A stretch of 64,000 nucleotides of DNA from Puniceicoccales bacterium Verruco_01 (GCA_001604565.1 LVBV01000022.1:29359-93358), one strand, 5' to 3'; counted from the first letter of the stretch, positions 27,563 to 36,986 are shown. A program made the numbers and translations. Notes: generated by a model from the letters alone, not told the origin.

Positions 27563-29746
27563 ATGAACACACCGGATTTCACCAAGCTTTCCTACAAGAG
27601 CGCCTCCACCGGCAAGCAGAGCTTCGCCGAATGGAAGAAGGACTTCGAAAAGGCCGCGGGCAAGAGCCTCGACGAGCACATCTACCAGACAATGGAGCAG
27701 ATTCCCGTCAAGCCCCTCTATACCCAGGCGGACCTTGCGGGAATGGATCACCTCGATTATCAGGCGGGCATTCCGCCGTTTTTGCGCGGCCCGTACGCGA
27801 CGATGTATGTCTTCCGTCCCTGGACCGTCCGCCAGTACGCGGGCTTCTCCACGGCGGAGGAATCCAACGCCTTCTATCGCCGCAACCTCGCGGCGGGCCA
27901 GAAGGGGCTCTCGGTTGCCTTCGACCTTGCGACGCACCGCGGCTATGACAGCGACCACCCGCGCGTGGTGGGCGACGTCGGCAAGGCGGGCGTTGCGATC
28001 GACTCGATCCTCGACATGGAGATCCTCTTCAAGGGCATCCCGCTCGACAAGGTCTCCGTCTCGATGACGATGAACGGCGCGGTCCTGCCGATTCTTGCCT
28101 TCTACATCGTGGCGGCCCTGGAACAGGGCGCGAAGATGGAGGTTCTCTCCGGCACCATTCAGAACGACATTCTGAAGGAGTACATGGTGCGCAACACCTA
28201 CATCTATCCGCCGACCCCCTCGATGCGCATCATCGGCGACATCTTCGAGTTCACCTCGCAGAAGATGCCGAAGTTCAACTCGATCTCCATCTCCGGCTAC
28301 CACATGCAGGAAGCCGGCGCCACGGCGGACCTCGAAATGGCCTACACCCTCGCGGACGGCCTCGAATACCTCCGCACGGGTGTCAAGGCGGGCATCGACA
28401 TCGACGCCTTCGCGCCGCGCCTTTCCTTCTTCTGGGCGCAGGGAAAGAACCACTTCATGGAGGTCGCCAAGATGCGCGCCGCGCGCATCATCTGGGCGAA
28501 GCTGGTCAAGCAGTTTAACCCGAAGGACCCCAAGAGCCTCGCGCTGCGCACCCATTCGCAGACCTCCGGTTGGTCCCTCACGGAGCAGGACCCCTTCAAC
28601 AACGTCGCGCGCACCTGCATCGAGGCCATGAACGCGGCCCTCGGCCACACGCAGAGCCTGCACACGAACGCCCTCGACGAAGCGATCGCCCTTCCGACGG
28701 ACTTCTCCGCCCGCATCGCGCGCAACACGCAGCTCTACCTTCAGGCCGAGACCGGCATCTGCCGCGTCATCGACCCCTGGGGCGGCTCCTACTACGTGGA
28801 AGCCCTCACGGACGCCCTCCTCAAGAAGGGCTGGGAGCACATCCAGGAGGTGGAGAAGCTGGGCGGCATGACCAAGGCCATCGAGGCCGGCATCCCGAAG
28901 CTCCGCATCGAGGAAGCCTCCGCACGCCGTCAGGCCCGCATCGACTCCGGCCTTGAGACCATCGTCGGCCTCAACAAATACCGCCTTGAGAAGGAGGCCA
29001 AGCTCGACATTCTGGACATCGACAACACCGCGGTGCGCGAAAGCCAGATCAAGCGCCTCGCCAAGCTCCGCGCCGAACGCGACAACACCGCCGTCCGGCA
29101 GGCGCTGGAAAACATCACGAAGATCGCCGCCATGGAGATCGAGGGCAACCTCCTCGACGCCGCCGTCAAGGCCGCGCAGGCCCGCGCGTCGCTCGGCGAG
29201 ATTTCGGACGCCATGGAGAAGGTCTTCGGTCGCTACACCGCGCAGATCCGCTCGATCAGCGGCGTCTATGCCAAGGAATTCGGAAAGGACAAGAAAGTGG
29301 ACGAGATTCACACGATGATCGCCAAATTCGAGAAGCTGGAAGGCCGCCGCCCGCGCATCCTCATCGCCAAGATGGGGCAGGACGGGCACGACCGCGGCGC
29401 CAAGGTGGTGGCCACCGGCTACGCGGATCTCGGCTTCGACGTGGATATCGGGCCGCTCTTCCAGACCCCCGAGGAGACCGCCAAGATGGCCGTGGAGAAC
29501 GACGTGCACATGGTGGGCTTCAGCTCCCTTGCCGCCGGTCACAAGACGCTTCTGCCGCAACTCATCGCCGAGCTCAAGAAGCTGGGCCGCGAGGACATCC
29601 TCGTCACCGCGGGTGGCGTCATTCCCGCGCAGGACTACGACTTCCTCTACAAGAACGGCGCCTGCGCCATCTTCGGCCCCGGCACCAAGATTCCGGACAG
29701 CGCCAAGAAGATGATGGAGCTCCTCCTGGAGCAGCGTACCAAGTAG
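27563..29746 (+). CDS. mutB: Methylmalonyl-CoA mutase large (alpha, catalytic) subunit
   Basis: A 727-residue catalytic subunit. The substrate barrel shows [71 protein letters not shown] and [16 protein letters not shown]. The B12-binding domain has [11 protein letters not shown] with the cobalt-ligating His609, followed by the [12 protein letters not shown] and [10 protein letters not shown] segments. It rearranges succinyl-CoA to (R)-methylmalonyl-CoA. ATG 27563 has GAAAGGA about 11 bases upstream. A strong terminator follows. The chaperone MeaB/ArgK and methylmalonyl-CoA epimerase are not found nearby. Confidence 0.97.
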   Translation: MNTPDFTKLSYKSASTGKQSFAEWKKDFEKAAGKSLDEHIYQTMEQIPVKPLYTQADLAGMDHLDYQAGIPPFLRGPYATMYVFRPWTVRQYAGFSTAEESNAFYRRNLAAGQKGLSVAFDLATHRGYDSDHPRVVGDVGKAGVAIDSILDMEILFKGIPLDKVSVSMTMNGAVLPILAFYIVAALEQGAKMEVLSGTIQNDILKEYMVRNTYIYPPTPSMRIIGDIFEFTSQKMPKFNSISISGYHMQEAGATADLEMAYTLADGLEYLRTGVKAGIDIDAFAPRLSFFWAQGKNHFMEVAKMRAARIIWAKLVKQFNPKDPKSLALRTHSQTSGWSLTEQDPFNNVARTCIEAMNAALGHTQSLHTNALDEAIALPTDFSARIARNTQLYLQAETGICRVIDPWGGSYYVEALTDALLKKGWEHIQEVEKLGGMTKAIEAGIPKLRIEEASARRQARIDSGLETIVGLNKYRLEKEAKLDILDIDNTAVRESQIKRLAKLRAERDNTAVRQALENITKIAAMEIEGNLLDAAVKAAQARASLGEISDAMEKVFGRYTAQIRSISGVYAKEFGKDKKVDEIHTMIAKFEKLEGRRPRILIAKMGQDGHDRGAKVVATGYADLGFDVDIGPLFQTPEETAKMAVENDVHMVGFSSLAAGHKTLLPQLIAELKKLGREDILVTAGGVIPAQDYDFLYKNGACAIFGPGTKIPDSAKKMMELLLEQRTK

Positions 29747-29790
29747 AATCCCAAACTACAAACCGGCGGAACCCAAAGTCCCGCCGAAAC

Positions 29791-29830
29791 AAAACGCCCG
29801 AGACGGTAGCCACTGTCGCGGGCGTTTTTT
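29791..29830 (+). terminator. Rho-independent terminator after mutB
   Basis: A 10-bp perfect outer stem (AAAACGCCCG at 29791-29800 with CGGGCGTTTT at 29819-29828) encloses an 18-base partly paired loop and ends in six T. It lies 44 bp after the mutB stop. Confidence 0.9.
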
Positions 29831-29939
29831 GTTTCAGGAGCGCGGAGACGAAGCTGTCATACGTTTCGAAATCTGGCGTAATTTTTCTTGCGTTATTCAA
29901 AAACGGCGCTCAATGATAATGCTTGTGATGATCGCATAT

Positions 29940-29950
29940 CCCCCCCCCCC
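29940..29950 (+). repeat. Homopolymeric C tract (11 C) in the 5' end of the M4 protease gene
   Basis: Eleven consecutive C occupy 29940-29950. ATG codons at 29913, 29919 and 29928 read through the tract in a frame that fails to enter the protease; with one C fewer they would join the protease frame and add a signal peptide. See findings. Confidence 0.9.
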
Positions 29951-29991
29951 GTTCTTTTCGCACTCTCGCCTGTTGTCTGATCGCGCAACTG

Positions 29992-31650
29992 GTGTTTGCG
30001 CCACTTTCGTATTCGGGCACTCTTCGGCTCATCGCTTACCCCGGTAACGCAGACTATTCAGGCATCGAAACCTCGCCGGAGCTGCAGGAAGCTCTTGCCG
30101 AATCGCTTTACGGGATATCAACGATGGGTAGCAATTTGCAGCTCGACCCCGAATCGGTTACAAACGGTCTGAATGGCGACGCGCACGTGCGGTTCAGAAA
30201 GAGGGTGAACGGATATCCGGTCTTTGGGACCAATGCCATTGCCCATATCAATACGAATGGCCATTTGATGGAAGTGACTGACGATCTGTTCGGCACTTCA
30301 TCTCTGCCATCCACGGCAAACATTACGATTTCGCAGGCCGTTGTCACGTGCATGACAGCGGTCAGTAATGATGGGATGACGCTTGTATCTGTGCCCAGTG
30401 CGCCTGTGTTGTGCTATTTGTATGATTCGGGTAGCCTCAGCTTTTCATGGCGTGTGCCGGTCTCTGGGAAAATCCAGGGCATTCCGACGAGCAGGGACTA
30501 TTACGTGAACGCGTTGACCGGAGCCATCACCACATACATTGACACGACCATGTCAGGGTTGCACCGATATATCTATGATGCCAATAATTTATACTCCACC
30601 GGTTCTTTGGCTCGCTCCGAAGGGCAGCCAAGTGTGGGCGTTGCGTCAGTTGACATGGCGTATGTCAATTTTGGCAAGATATACAATTACTTCTCAAGCG
30701 TCTATGGAAGGGATTCGTACGACGGCAATGGGGCTTCATTGTATGTAACTGTGGATTATGGATTAAATTATAATAATGCATACTGGTCGTCGACTAGCAG
30801 GAGTTTTACCTTTGGTTCAGGTTATATGTGTGCCCCTTTTTCCTATGTGTATGATATTACCTGCCATGAGTTTTTTCACGCGGTCACAACCTGCACGTCG
30901 AATTTGATGTATGTGAACCAGTCCGGCGCTCTGAATGAAGCCATGTCCGACATCTTTGCAGCCGTGCTTGAAGCGGATGATGATGGAGGAGTCGGTGTCA
31001 ACACTTGGATGATGGGAGAGGAACTGGGAGTCTCAATATTGCGCAGAATGGATGATCCAAGCTCTGTGAGCTCATCATATCCCGACCATATGAGCGAGTA
31101 CATAAACACGAGCGGTGATAGAGGTGGTATACATTTCAACTGCTCCATTCCAAGTCATGCATTCTACCTCCTGACTGTTGGCGGCACGCAGGCGACGGGA
31201 GACAGCAGCATCAATGTCCAGAGCGTGGGAATCCAAACCGCGGCGGACATATTCTACGATGCAAATCAGAGTTACTTCTCCGAAAACTGTTCTTTTGAAG
31301 AAGCTGCCTATGCCACAACGAGAAGCGCGATGAATATTGGTCGGCGTGAAGCTGCGGCAACTATTTCCGCGTGGTATGCCGTTGGCGTCCTCGACTCCAT
31401 CTGGGGAGCCGATGGCGATGGGTGGAAGATAACGGCTCTTGGCTGGCTGGATTTTGACGCCAACGGATACGTCGCATCTTTCGATTTCGGGTGGGCTTGG
31501 TGGAGCCAGTATAATTCAGCAAACGGAGGGGTTTACATGTGGCTGTGCACCCCTGAAAAATGGGTATATACCTCTGCCGAGATGTATCCGTGGTATTATG
31601 ATTACAAAACTAACGCATGGAGGGAGAACACCGATGGAACGTTCAATTAA
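29992..31650 (+). CDS. Exported M4 (thermolysin-like) metalloprotease, signal peptide out of frame
   Basis: A propeptide-plus-protease of the thermolysin family. The zinc motif HEFFH is encoded at 30865-30879 and the third ligand is the Glu of NEAMSDIF (30937-30939). A propeptide (FTP/PepSY-like) precedes it: RKRVNGYPVFGTNAIAHIN, VNALTGAITTY. The C-terminus is Trp/Tyr-rich (FGWAWWSQY, YPWYYDYKTNAW) and resembles the neighbouring protein. The longest in-frame start is GTG 29992, which would skip most of a signal peptide; the bases before it encode RSFRTLACCLIAQLVFAP, reachable from upstream ATGs only if the 11-C tract loses one base. The region is distinctly AT-richer than its neighbours, a sign of transfer. 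It overlaps the next gene by 17 bp. Confidence 0.85.
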   Translation: MFAPLSYSGTLRLIAYPGNADYSGIETSPELQEALAESLYGISTMGSNLQLDPESVTNGLNGDAHVRFRKRVNGYPVFGTNAIAHINTNGHLMEVTDDLFGTSSLPSTANITISQAVVTCMTAVSNDGMTLVSVPSAPVLCYLYDSGSLSFSWRVPVSGKIQGIPTSRDYYVNALTGAITTYIDTTMSGLHRYIYDANNLYSTGSLARSEGQPSVGVASVDMAYVNFGKIYNYFSSVYGRDSYDGNGASLYVTVDYGLNYNNAYWSSTSRSFTFGSGYMCAPFSYVYDITCHEFFHAVTTCTSNLMYVNQSGALNEAMSDIFAAVLEADDDGGVGVNTWMMGEELGVSILRRMDDPSSVSSSYPDHMSEYINTSGDRGGIHFNCSIPSHAFYLLTVGGTQATGDSSINVQSVGIQTAADIFYDANQSYFSENCSFEEAAYATTRSAMNIGRREAAATISAWYAVGVLDSIWGADGDGWKITALGWLDFDANGYVASFDFGWAWWSQYNSANGGVYMWLCTPEKWVYTSAEMYPWYYDYKTNAWRENTDGTFN

Positions 31651-32215
31651 TGTTATTCGTGCTATTCTAGCTTTGACCCTTTGCCCGTCTTTATCTTGCG
31701 CGGAGAACTTTGTGAAATGGTCCTATGATGTCGAAGGGCCGACAAAAACTTGGCATGCTTTGTCTGCATACCAAAATGGCAGCGAGGTCTGGTTAGTGCA
31801 AATCTCTGGTGTCATGCCGCCTACGGTATTAATGGTGTCAAACGTACTTGACGTAGGGTGCCCATCACTTGTTGTTACTAATATAGTGTCACAATACGAG
31901 GAACTTGATCTGGCTGAAAGCGGAACCTGCCTATATACCATACAAGACGGATATTTGGCCACCTACGACCCCGAAGCAGGCAACGGGTATATATGCCACG
32001 ATAAGTTTGGCTGGTGTTATGTGGGATATTACCCGTGGGTGTGGTCATGGGATGAAAACGAATGGGTGTATTTCTACAACGCTGGACTGTCTGCGTTCGA
32101 ATTGCCGGACAACACGTGGTGGGTATGGACCGAGTCAAAGGGCTGGTGCTGGATAGCCGAGCACGCCCTGCCGTGGTGCTGGAGCACGCAGTTGAATGAC
32201 TGGACAACATGGTAG
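31634..32215 (+). CDS. Exported Trp/Tyr-rich protein, partner of the M4 protease
   Basis: A 193-residue protein with a signal peptide (MERSINVIRAILALTLCPSLSCA). No known domain is recognised in residues 24-110. The C-terminal 80 residues are very rich in aromatic residues and carry two copies of a 12-residue pattern, YPWVWSWDENEW and LPWCWSTQLNDW, which also occurs once at the end of the M4 protease (YPWYYDYKTNAW). These motifs resemble aromatic repeats that bind cell-wall or other polymers, an inference only. ATG 31634 lies inside the end of the protease gene, so the pair is translationally coupled. AT-rich like its neighbour. It might anchor, guide or inhibit the protease. Confidence 0.7.
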   Translation: MERSINVIRAILALTLCPSLSCAENFVKWSYDVEGPTKTWHALSAYQNGSEVWLVQISGVMPPTVLMVSNVLDVGCPSLVVTNIVSQYEELDLAESGTCLYTIQDGYLATYDPEAGNGYICHDKFGWCYVGYYPWVWSWDENEWVYFYNAGLSAFELPDNTWWVWTESKGWCWIAEHALPWCWSTQLNDWTTW

Positions 32216-32303
32216 GCGGGCCGCCGGGCGCCGTCGAGTGACGCCCCTCGTTGCGCTTGAGCGCCTCAAAGACTACCCGAGACGGGGCCTTTTCAGCAGC
32301 CTG

Positions 32304-32930
32304 TTAGAACTTCTCCATGTGGAGCAGTTCGGCTAGCGCCAGCGGACCGGGGCGCGGGTGCGCGGGTTCCGCCGCCTTGCCTACGGCGATCATCATGGCC
32401 AGAACATGGTCCTTCGGCAGGTTGACGAGCTTTGCCACCTTGGCGAAGTCGAAGCCGCGCATCGGGCAGGAGTCGAGGCCCAGCGCCTTGGCCGCCAGCA
32501 TGAGGGTTTGCGCCGCCATGCCCGCCGAGAGCATCGCGTCGTCCCGCTGGGCGACCTCGTTATCCTCGTAGAAGCCGCGAATCGCCCCGGAGACGCCTTC
32601 CTGCACTTCCTTCGGCGTGTTGTACCAGTAGCGGGCGGGATCGCGCGCCCACGCCTTGAGGTCCGCCGCCACGATGAAGAGGACGGAGCATTCGCCCACC
32701 TGCGGCTGGTCGTAGGCGGCCTTTTGCAGTTCCGCCTTGAGGAACGGGTCCGTCACCGCCGCGAAGCGGTAGTGCTGGATGTTGAAGGAGGTCGGCGCCT
32801 TGCCCGCGAGGGTGGCGAGGTTCTCGATCTCGGCCTTCGTCAGTTTGAAGGAGGGATCGTAATGCTTGATGGCGCGCCGCGCCTCGATGGCGTCGAGGGC
32901 GGAAAGCTGGATTTTGGAGATTTCGCTCAT
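32304..32930 (-). CDS. Nitroreductase family protein
   Basis: A 208-residue flavin enzyme of the NfnB/YfkO-like nitroreductase superfamily. The N-terminal RRAIKHYDPSFKLTKAEIENLATLAGKAPTSFNIQHYRF-type region (seen here as RRAIKHYDPSFKL and APTSFNIQHYRF) binds FMN phosphate, and DSCPMRGFDFAKVAKLVNLP with MIAVGKAAEP near the end is typical. It would reduce nitro compounds or quinones with NAD(P)H in the cytoplasm; the natural substrate is unknown. ATG 32930 is chosen; the frame is open upstream but the family starts here. It is 112 bp downstream of smc and may be expressed separately. Confidence 0.88.
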   Translation of the reverse strand: MSEISKIQLSALDAIEARRAIKHYDPSFKLTKAEIENLATLAGKAPTSFNIQHYRFAAVTDPFLKAELQKAAYDQPQVGECSVLFIVAADLKAWARDPARYWYNTPKEVQEGVSGAIRGFYEDNEVAQRDDAMLSAGMAAQTLMLAAKALGLDSCPMRGFDFAKVAKLVNLPKDHVLAMMIAVGKAAEPAHPRPGPLALAELLHMEKF

Positions 32931-33042
32931 GGTGATGAATGGGATTTGATGGAAAGGTAAGTCGTTCCGGCGGATTTTGCAGGGTGCCGGCGTCCTTTTT
33001 TCGAAGAGAGGGAACGTGGATCGGAGGAGCGCGGGAGTGCCT

Positions 33043-36000
33043 TTATTGCACAGTGGTGGCGGCAACCTCCCGCGCCACGGCCTCCGCAAGGCGCATGGAA
33101 AGCACCTTCGAGACGCCCCGTTCCTCCATCGTGACGCCGAAGATCGTGTCCGACGCCGCGATCGTGTGCCGGTTGTGTGTGATGATGAAGAACTGGGACT
33201 TGCCCTGAAAATCGGCCAGCATCTCCATGAAGCGCGAGACGTTCGCCTCGTCGAGCGGGGCGTCGATCTCGTCCAGCACGCAGAAGGGGCTGGGCCGCAC
33301 CTTGTAGATTGCAAAGAGGAGCGCCATCGCCGTCATCGTCTTCTGCCCGCCGGATAGGAGCGTCACGCTGCGCAGGCGTGTTCCCGGCGGCCTTGCGACG
33401 ATTTCCACGCCGGATTCCAGCACGTCGCCCTCGGTGAGGGTGAGGTCCGCCTCGCCCCCGCCGAAGAGCGTGGCGAAGGTCTTGTGGAAGTTCTCGCGGA
33501 TTTTGTCGAAGCTCTCGCGGAAGAGGGCGGAGGAGGTCTTGTTGATCTCCGCGATCGTGGCCAGCAGTTTTTCGCGCGAGGCCCAGAGGTCGTCCGTCTG
33601 GGTTTTGAGGAAGGCGTGACGCTCGCGCAGGTCCCTGTATTCCTCGATTGCCAACGCGTTCACCGCGCCCATCGCGTCGATCTTCGCGCGCATGACGGCG
33701 ATTTCCGCCTTCACGGCCTCCCAGTCCGGCACCGCAATCGCCGCGAGGACCTCGCGCGAGGGCGGGGGAGGCTCGGACGGCAGGACGATCTCCGGCAGGT
33801 CGTCGTCGCCGCCGCGGGCGATTTCCGCCGGGCTTTTCTCAAGAAAGTACAGCTCGCGCCGCCAGTCGAGTTCCGCCAGTTCCGCGCCCAGCAGGCTCTT
33901 CGCCTCGGCGGCGAGGTTTTCGAGGGCGCTCCGTAGCTTCGCAAGGGCGATCTCGCGATTGGAAAACTCCGCATACAAGGCGTCGTGAGCCTTGCGCAGG
34001 CTTTCGAGTTCCTCCTCGGCGGCCTGCGTGCGGCGGCTCGCGGCGGCGGATTCGTCGCGCCGGGCGTCCACCACCTTGCGCGCCGCCTGAAGCTCGCCGT
34101 CGAACTTTCCTGCCTCGTTCCGGCTCCCGGCGGCAGTCTTGTCCAGCTCGGCAAGTAGGGCCTCGTCGCGGGAGGCTTCCCCCGCGCGCTTCTGGCGGCG
34201 AAGGGTCCACTCCTCGCTCATCCGCTCCGCCTCGGCCACCTCGCGGTGGGCGATTTCCAGCCTCTGGCGCCGCCCGGCGACGTCGAGGCGGAGCGCCTCG
34301 CACCCGGCGCGCTCCTTCTCGTAGGCGGCGCGTCTTTCAAGGGCCCGTTTTTCCGCGGCGGCGATTTGTTCCGCAATGTCCGCCGTCTTTTTCTCCGTAG
34401 TGGAGAGGGAGTCTTCCGCACGGGCGAGCTCCTGCGCGGCGTTCTCTCCGGCAGAGGCGAGTTTCTCCCTCGCGGCGGTCCTTTCGCGCAGGCGGCCCTC
34501 GGAGCGGGAGAGGCGTTCGGCAAGCGCGCGCTCCTGCCCCCGGATCGCGGCGAGCTCCTGTGCGGCGGCGGGCACGGCTGCGGAAACCGTCCCGGCGTCG
34601 GCGAGGGCCTTTTCGTGGGCGGCGCGGGCGGCGGCGCTCTCGTTTTTCAGTCCCTCCAGTTTTGCTTTTCCGGTAAAAATCTCGGTCTTCAGTGCCTTGA
34701 GGCGCGCCGCGCGCACGAGCCGCGCGTCCGTCCCGCCGCCGGTGGATACAAGGATCGTCCCCGCCGCGTCGATCGCCGCGCCGTCCCGCGTGGCCGCCGC
34801 GCGGAAGAGGTGTTTCGGGTTCGCCTTCCGCCACGCCAGATACGCATCGAGGCTCTCGAAAAACAGGCACCCGGCAAAGAGTGCGTTGACGAGCGGAGCG
34901 TCCGCTTCCGCCACGGCGCGGACCTTTTCCCCCGCTGAAATTGCGGGGGCGGGCGCCGGCGCCTCGTCCGGAACGGGGCCGGAGGGCGGCGGGACGAGCC
35001 GCGCGCTCCCGAGGCGTTTTTCGGCAAGGGCTCTGACAATTGCCGGGGCGGCGGAAGAGTCCGCGATCGCGACGGGGTCCGCCCCCGTGGCGATGAGAAG
35101 GCCCGCGGCGCCCGCCCACACCTCGTCCACCTCCAGCATCGAGGCAACGAGGCGGCACGACGCGGCGGGAACGCCCGGAACCTTCCCCTGCAGCAGAGCG
35201 CGCGTTCCGCCGGAAACATCCTCCATTTTCTGCGAAATTTCCTCAAGCGCCCTCGCGCGCGCGGAAAGCTCCGTCAGGGCGCGGTCGGCGGCGCCTTCCG
35301 CAGCCTGCGCCGTGCGGAGGGCCTCGGCGGCCTCCTTCACCACGGCCTCCGCCGCTTTCTTTGCCTCCTCCGCCTTCTGAAGGGCCTCTCCGGCCAGCGT
35401 CTTTTTCGCGAGGAGGCCGGCGAGGGCCTCGCGGTCGCGCGCGGTCTCCGCCTCAAGGGCGCTTGTTTCGGCATCCGTCGCGGCGAGGCGTTCGCGTGCG
35501 GAGGCGCTCTCCGCGGACAGGCGTGCGATCGCGGTGCGCTGGCGGGAGAGCTCGCTGGCGGCACATGCGGCGTCGCGTCGGAGTTTGGAGAGGTCCGCCT
35601 CGGCGGCGTCGAGGGTCTTTTTCTCCAGTGCGAGGGCTTTTTCCTTCTCCGCAAGGGACGCCTCGCCTTCGCCCGCGGTGGCCAGCAGTTTTTCTCGCAG
35701 GGCGCGGCGCGTGGCGAGTTTGTCGTCCAGGGCGGCCTTCTCGGCATCCATGTCGGCGAGCTCCGACTTGAGCGCGGCAAGGTGCGCGGCGCAGTCGCTC
35801 TTGCGCAGCGAGGCCGTGTCCGCCGCCGCCACCGCCTTGTCCCTCGCGGCGGTGAGAGCATAGACGTTTTCCTCCGCAAGGCGCAGGGCGGCCCCCGCGC
35901 GCTGCTTTTCTTCGCGCAGCGCCGTGATTTTCCCTGAGGAGGCCTCCATCTCGGCCTTGGAAAGCAGTATCCGGGTGCGCGTCCCCTCCAGCAGGTTGGC

Positions 36001-36732
36001 GCCGCCATCGATCTCGCGCTCCAGCCCCTGCCGCTTCCATGCCGCCAGTGCCTTTTCCAGCCGCCAGGCTTTTTCCGAGGCGATCCGGTGCCGCAGGGCC
36101 TTGGCGGCCTGACGCTTCAAGGCTCCGATGCGTTTTTCTACCTCCGCCAATACGTCGCCCGCGCGGGCTAGGTCCGCCTCCACGCCCGCGAGCTTGTCGA
36201 GGGCCTCCCTGCGCTGGGCCTTGTAGCGGGAGATTCCCGCCGCCTCCTCGAAGATCGCGCGCCGTTCTGCGGGATTGCTGGAGAGAATCTGGTCGATCCG
36301 CCCCTGCAACAGGAAGCTGTAGGAGACCTGTCCGATGCCCGTGCCGAGGAAGAGGAGCTGGATATCCTTGAGGCGCGCGGCCTTGCCGTTCAAAAAGTAG
36401 TCGCTCGAACCCTCGCGCGAGACGCGCCGGGCGATTTCGATCTCGCTGAAGCTCGTCTTCAGGTCCTTCTCGCAATCGGCGAAGGTGAGGGCCACCTCGC
36501 ACACGCCGAGGGGTTTGCGCAGGGTCGTCCCCTGAAAAATCACGTCCGCCATCGCGTCGGCGCGAAGGCTTCGCGTCGATTGCTCGCCGAGGACCCAGCG
36601 CAGGGCGTCCGCGATGTTGCTCTTGCCGCAGCCGTTGGGCCCCACGATCGCCGTCACGCCCGGCTTCAGGGAAAGCAGGGTGGGGTCGGCGAAGCTCTTG
36701 AAGCCCTGAATGCGGAGCTGGCGTAGGTACAT
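33043..36732 (-). CDS. smc: Chromosome segregation protein SMC
   Basis: A 1229-residue chromosome condensation ATPase. Walker A GPNGCGKS is at residues 31-38, then a long coiled coil rich in Ala, Glu and Lys (about 170-500 and 670-1000), an interrupting hinge (about 510-650, with GTRALLQGKVPGVPA and LIATGADPVAIADSS) and the C-terminal head with the signature LLSGGQKTMTAMALLFAI followed by Walker B FCVLDEIDAPLDEANV. It loads on DNA with ScpA/ScpB, which are not in the window. ATG 36732 is chosen because the conserved YLRQLRIQGFKSFAD follows at once. A 189-bp fold-back element lies upstream. Confidence 0.96.
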   Translation of the reverse strand: MYLRQLRIQGFKSFADPTLLSLKPGVTAIVGPNGCGKSNIADALRWVLGEQSTRSLRADAMADVIFQGTTLRKPLGVCEVALTFADCEKDLKTSFSEIEIARRVSREGSSDYFLNGKAARLKDIQLLFLGTGIGQVSYSFLLQGRIDQILSSNPAERRAIFEEAAGISRYKAQRREALDKLAGVEADLARAGDVLAEVEKRIGALKRQAAKALRHRIASEKAWRLEKALAAWKRQGLEREIDGGANLLEGTRTRILLSKAEMEASSGKITALREEKQRAGAALRLAEENVYALTAARDKAVAAADTASLRKSDCAAHLAALKSELADMDAEKAALDDKLATRRALREKLLATAGEGEASLAEKEKALALEKKTLDAAEADLSKLRRDAACAASELSRQRTAIARLSAESASARERLAATDAETSALEAETARDREALAGLLAKKTLAGEALQKAEEAKKAAEAVVKEAAEALRTAQAAEGAADRALTELSARARALEEISQKMEDVSGGTRALLQGKVPGVPAASCRLVASMLEVDEVWAGAAGLLIATGADPVAIADSSAAPAIVRALAEKRLGSARLVPPPSGPVPDEAPAPAPAISAGEKVRAVAEADAPLVNALFAGCLFFESLDAYLAWRKANPKHLFRAAATRDGAAIDAAGTILVSTGGGTDARLVRAARLKALKTEIFTGKAKLEGLKNESAAARAAHEKALADAGTVSAAVPAAAQELAAIRGQERALAERLSRSEGRLRERTAAREKLASAGENAAQELARAEDSLSTTEKKTADIAEQIAAAEKRALERRAAYEKERAGCEALRLDVAGRRQRLEIAHREVAEAERMSEEWTLRRQKRAGEASRDEALLAELDKTAAGSRNEAGKFDGELQAARKVVDARRDESAAASRRTQAAEEELESLRKAHDALYAEFSNREIALAKLRSALENLAAEAKSLLGAELAELDWRRELYFLEKSPAEIARGGDDDLPEIVLPSEPPPPSREVLAAIAVPDWEAVKAEIAVMRAKIDAMGAVNALAIEEYRDLRERHAFLKTQTDDLWASREKLLATIAEINKTSSALFRESFDKIRENFHKTFATLFGGGEADLTLTEGDVLESGVEIVARPPGTRLRSVTLLSGGQKTMTAMALLFAIYKVRPSPFCVLDEIDAPLDEANVSRFMEMLADFQGKSQFFIITHNRHTIAASDTIFGVTMEERGVSKVLSMRLAEAVAREVAATTVQ

Positions 36733-36797
36733 CGCGGTCGCGGCGGATTGCCGCGCTTCTTTCGTAACGCCCCCGCCGCCATTTCGCAAGACAGGCG

Positions 36798-36986
36798 GAG
36801 TAGAGCTGGTTTCACAAGTCCCGGCGTGTGCCGCTGCCGGCACTTTTGAGAGGCGGGCAAGGCGGAAAAGCGAAACCGGGCCAGGGCCCCGATTCGCTTT
36901 TCCCAACGCGGCCCGGGCTCAAAAGAGCCGCTGCCCGATGGCGCGGCAAACGGCGCGCTTCGTGACTTTTGAAACCAGCTCTACTC
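36798..36986. repeat. Large imperfect fold-back (inverted repeat) element at the 3' end of the thioesterase gene
   Basis: The outer arms GAGTAGAGCTGGTTTCACAA.. (36798-36820) and its reverse complement at 36964-36986 match in 22 of 23 positions. Inner matches continue: CTTTTGAG with CTTTTGAG, GGAAAAGCGAA with TTCGCTTTTCC, and a central GGGCC/GGCCC, so the whole 189 bp can fold into one long hairpin. The right arm contains the TAG stop codon of the thioesterase gene (36981-36983). It lies upstream of smc. Nothing in it resembles a gene. Confidence 0.8.

Noticed and set aside
27473..29560. 695-codon frame antisense to mutB
   Set aside because: The plus strand has full methylmalonyl-CoA mutase motifs; the antisense product has no recognisable domain. 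Similar antisense frames opposite mmdA, mutA and feoB were rejected for the same reason.
29829..30047. Separate 72-codon gene upstream of the M4 protease
   Set aside because: It is just the out-of-frame reading of the protease 5' end through the C tract; it has no domain and stops inside the protease gene.
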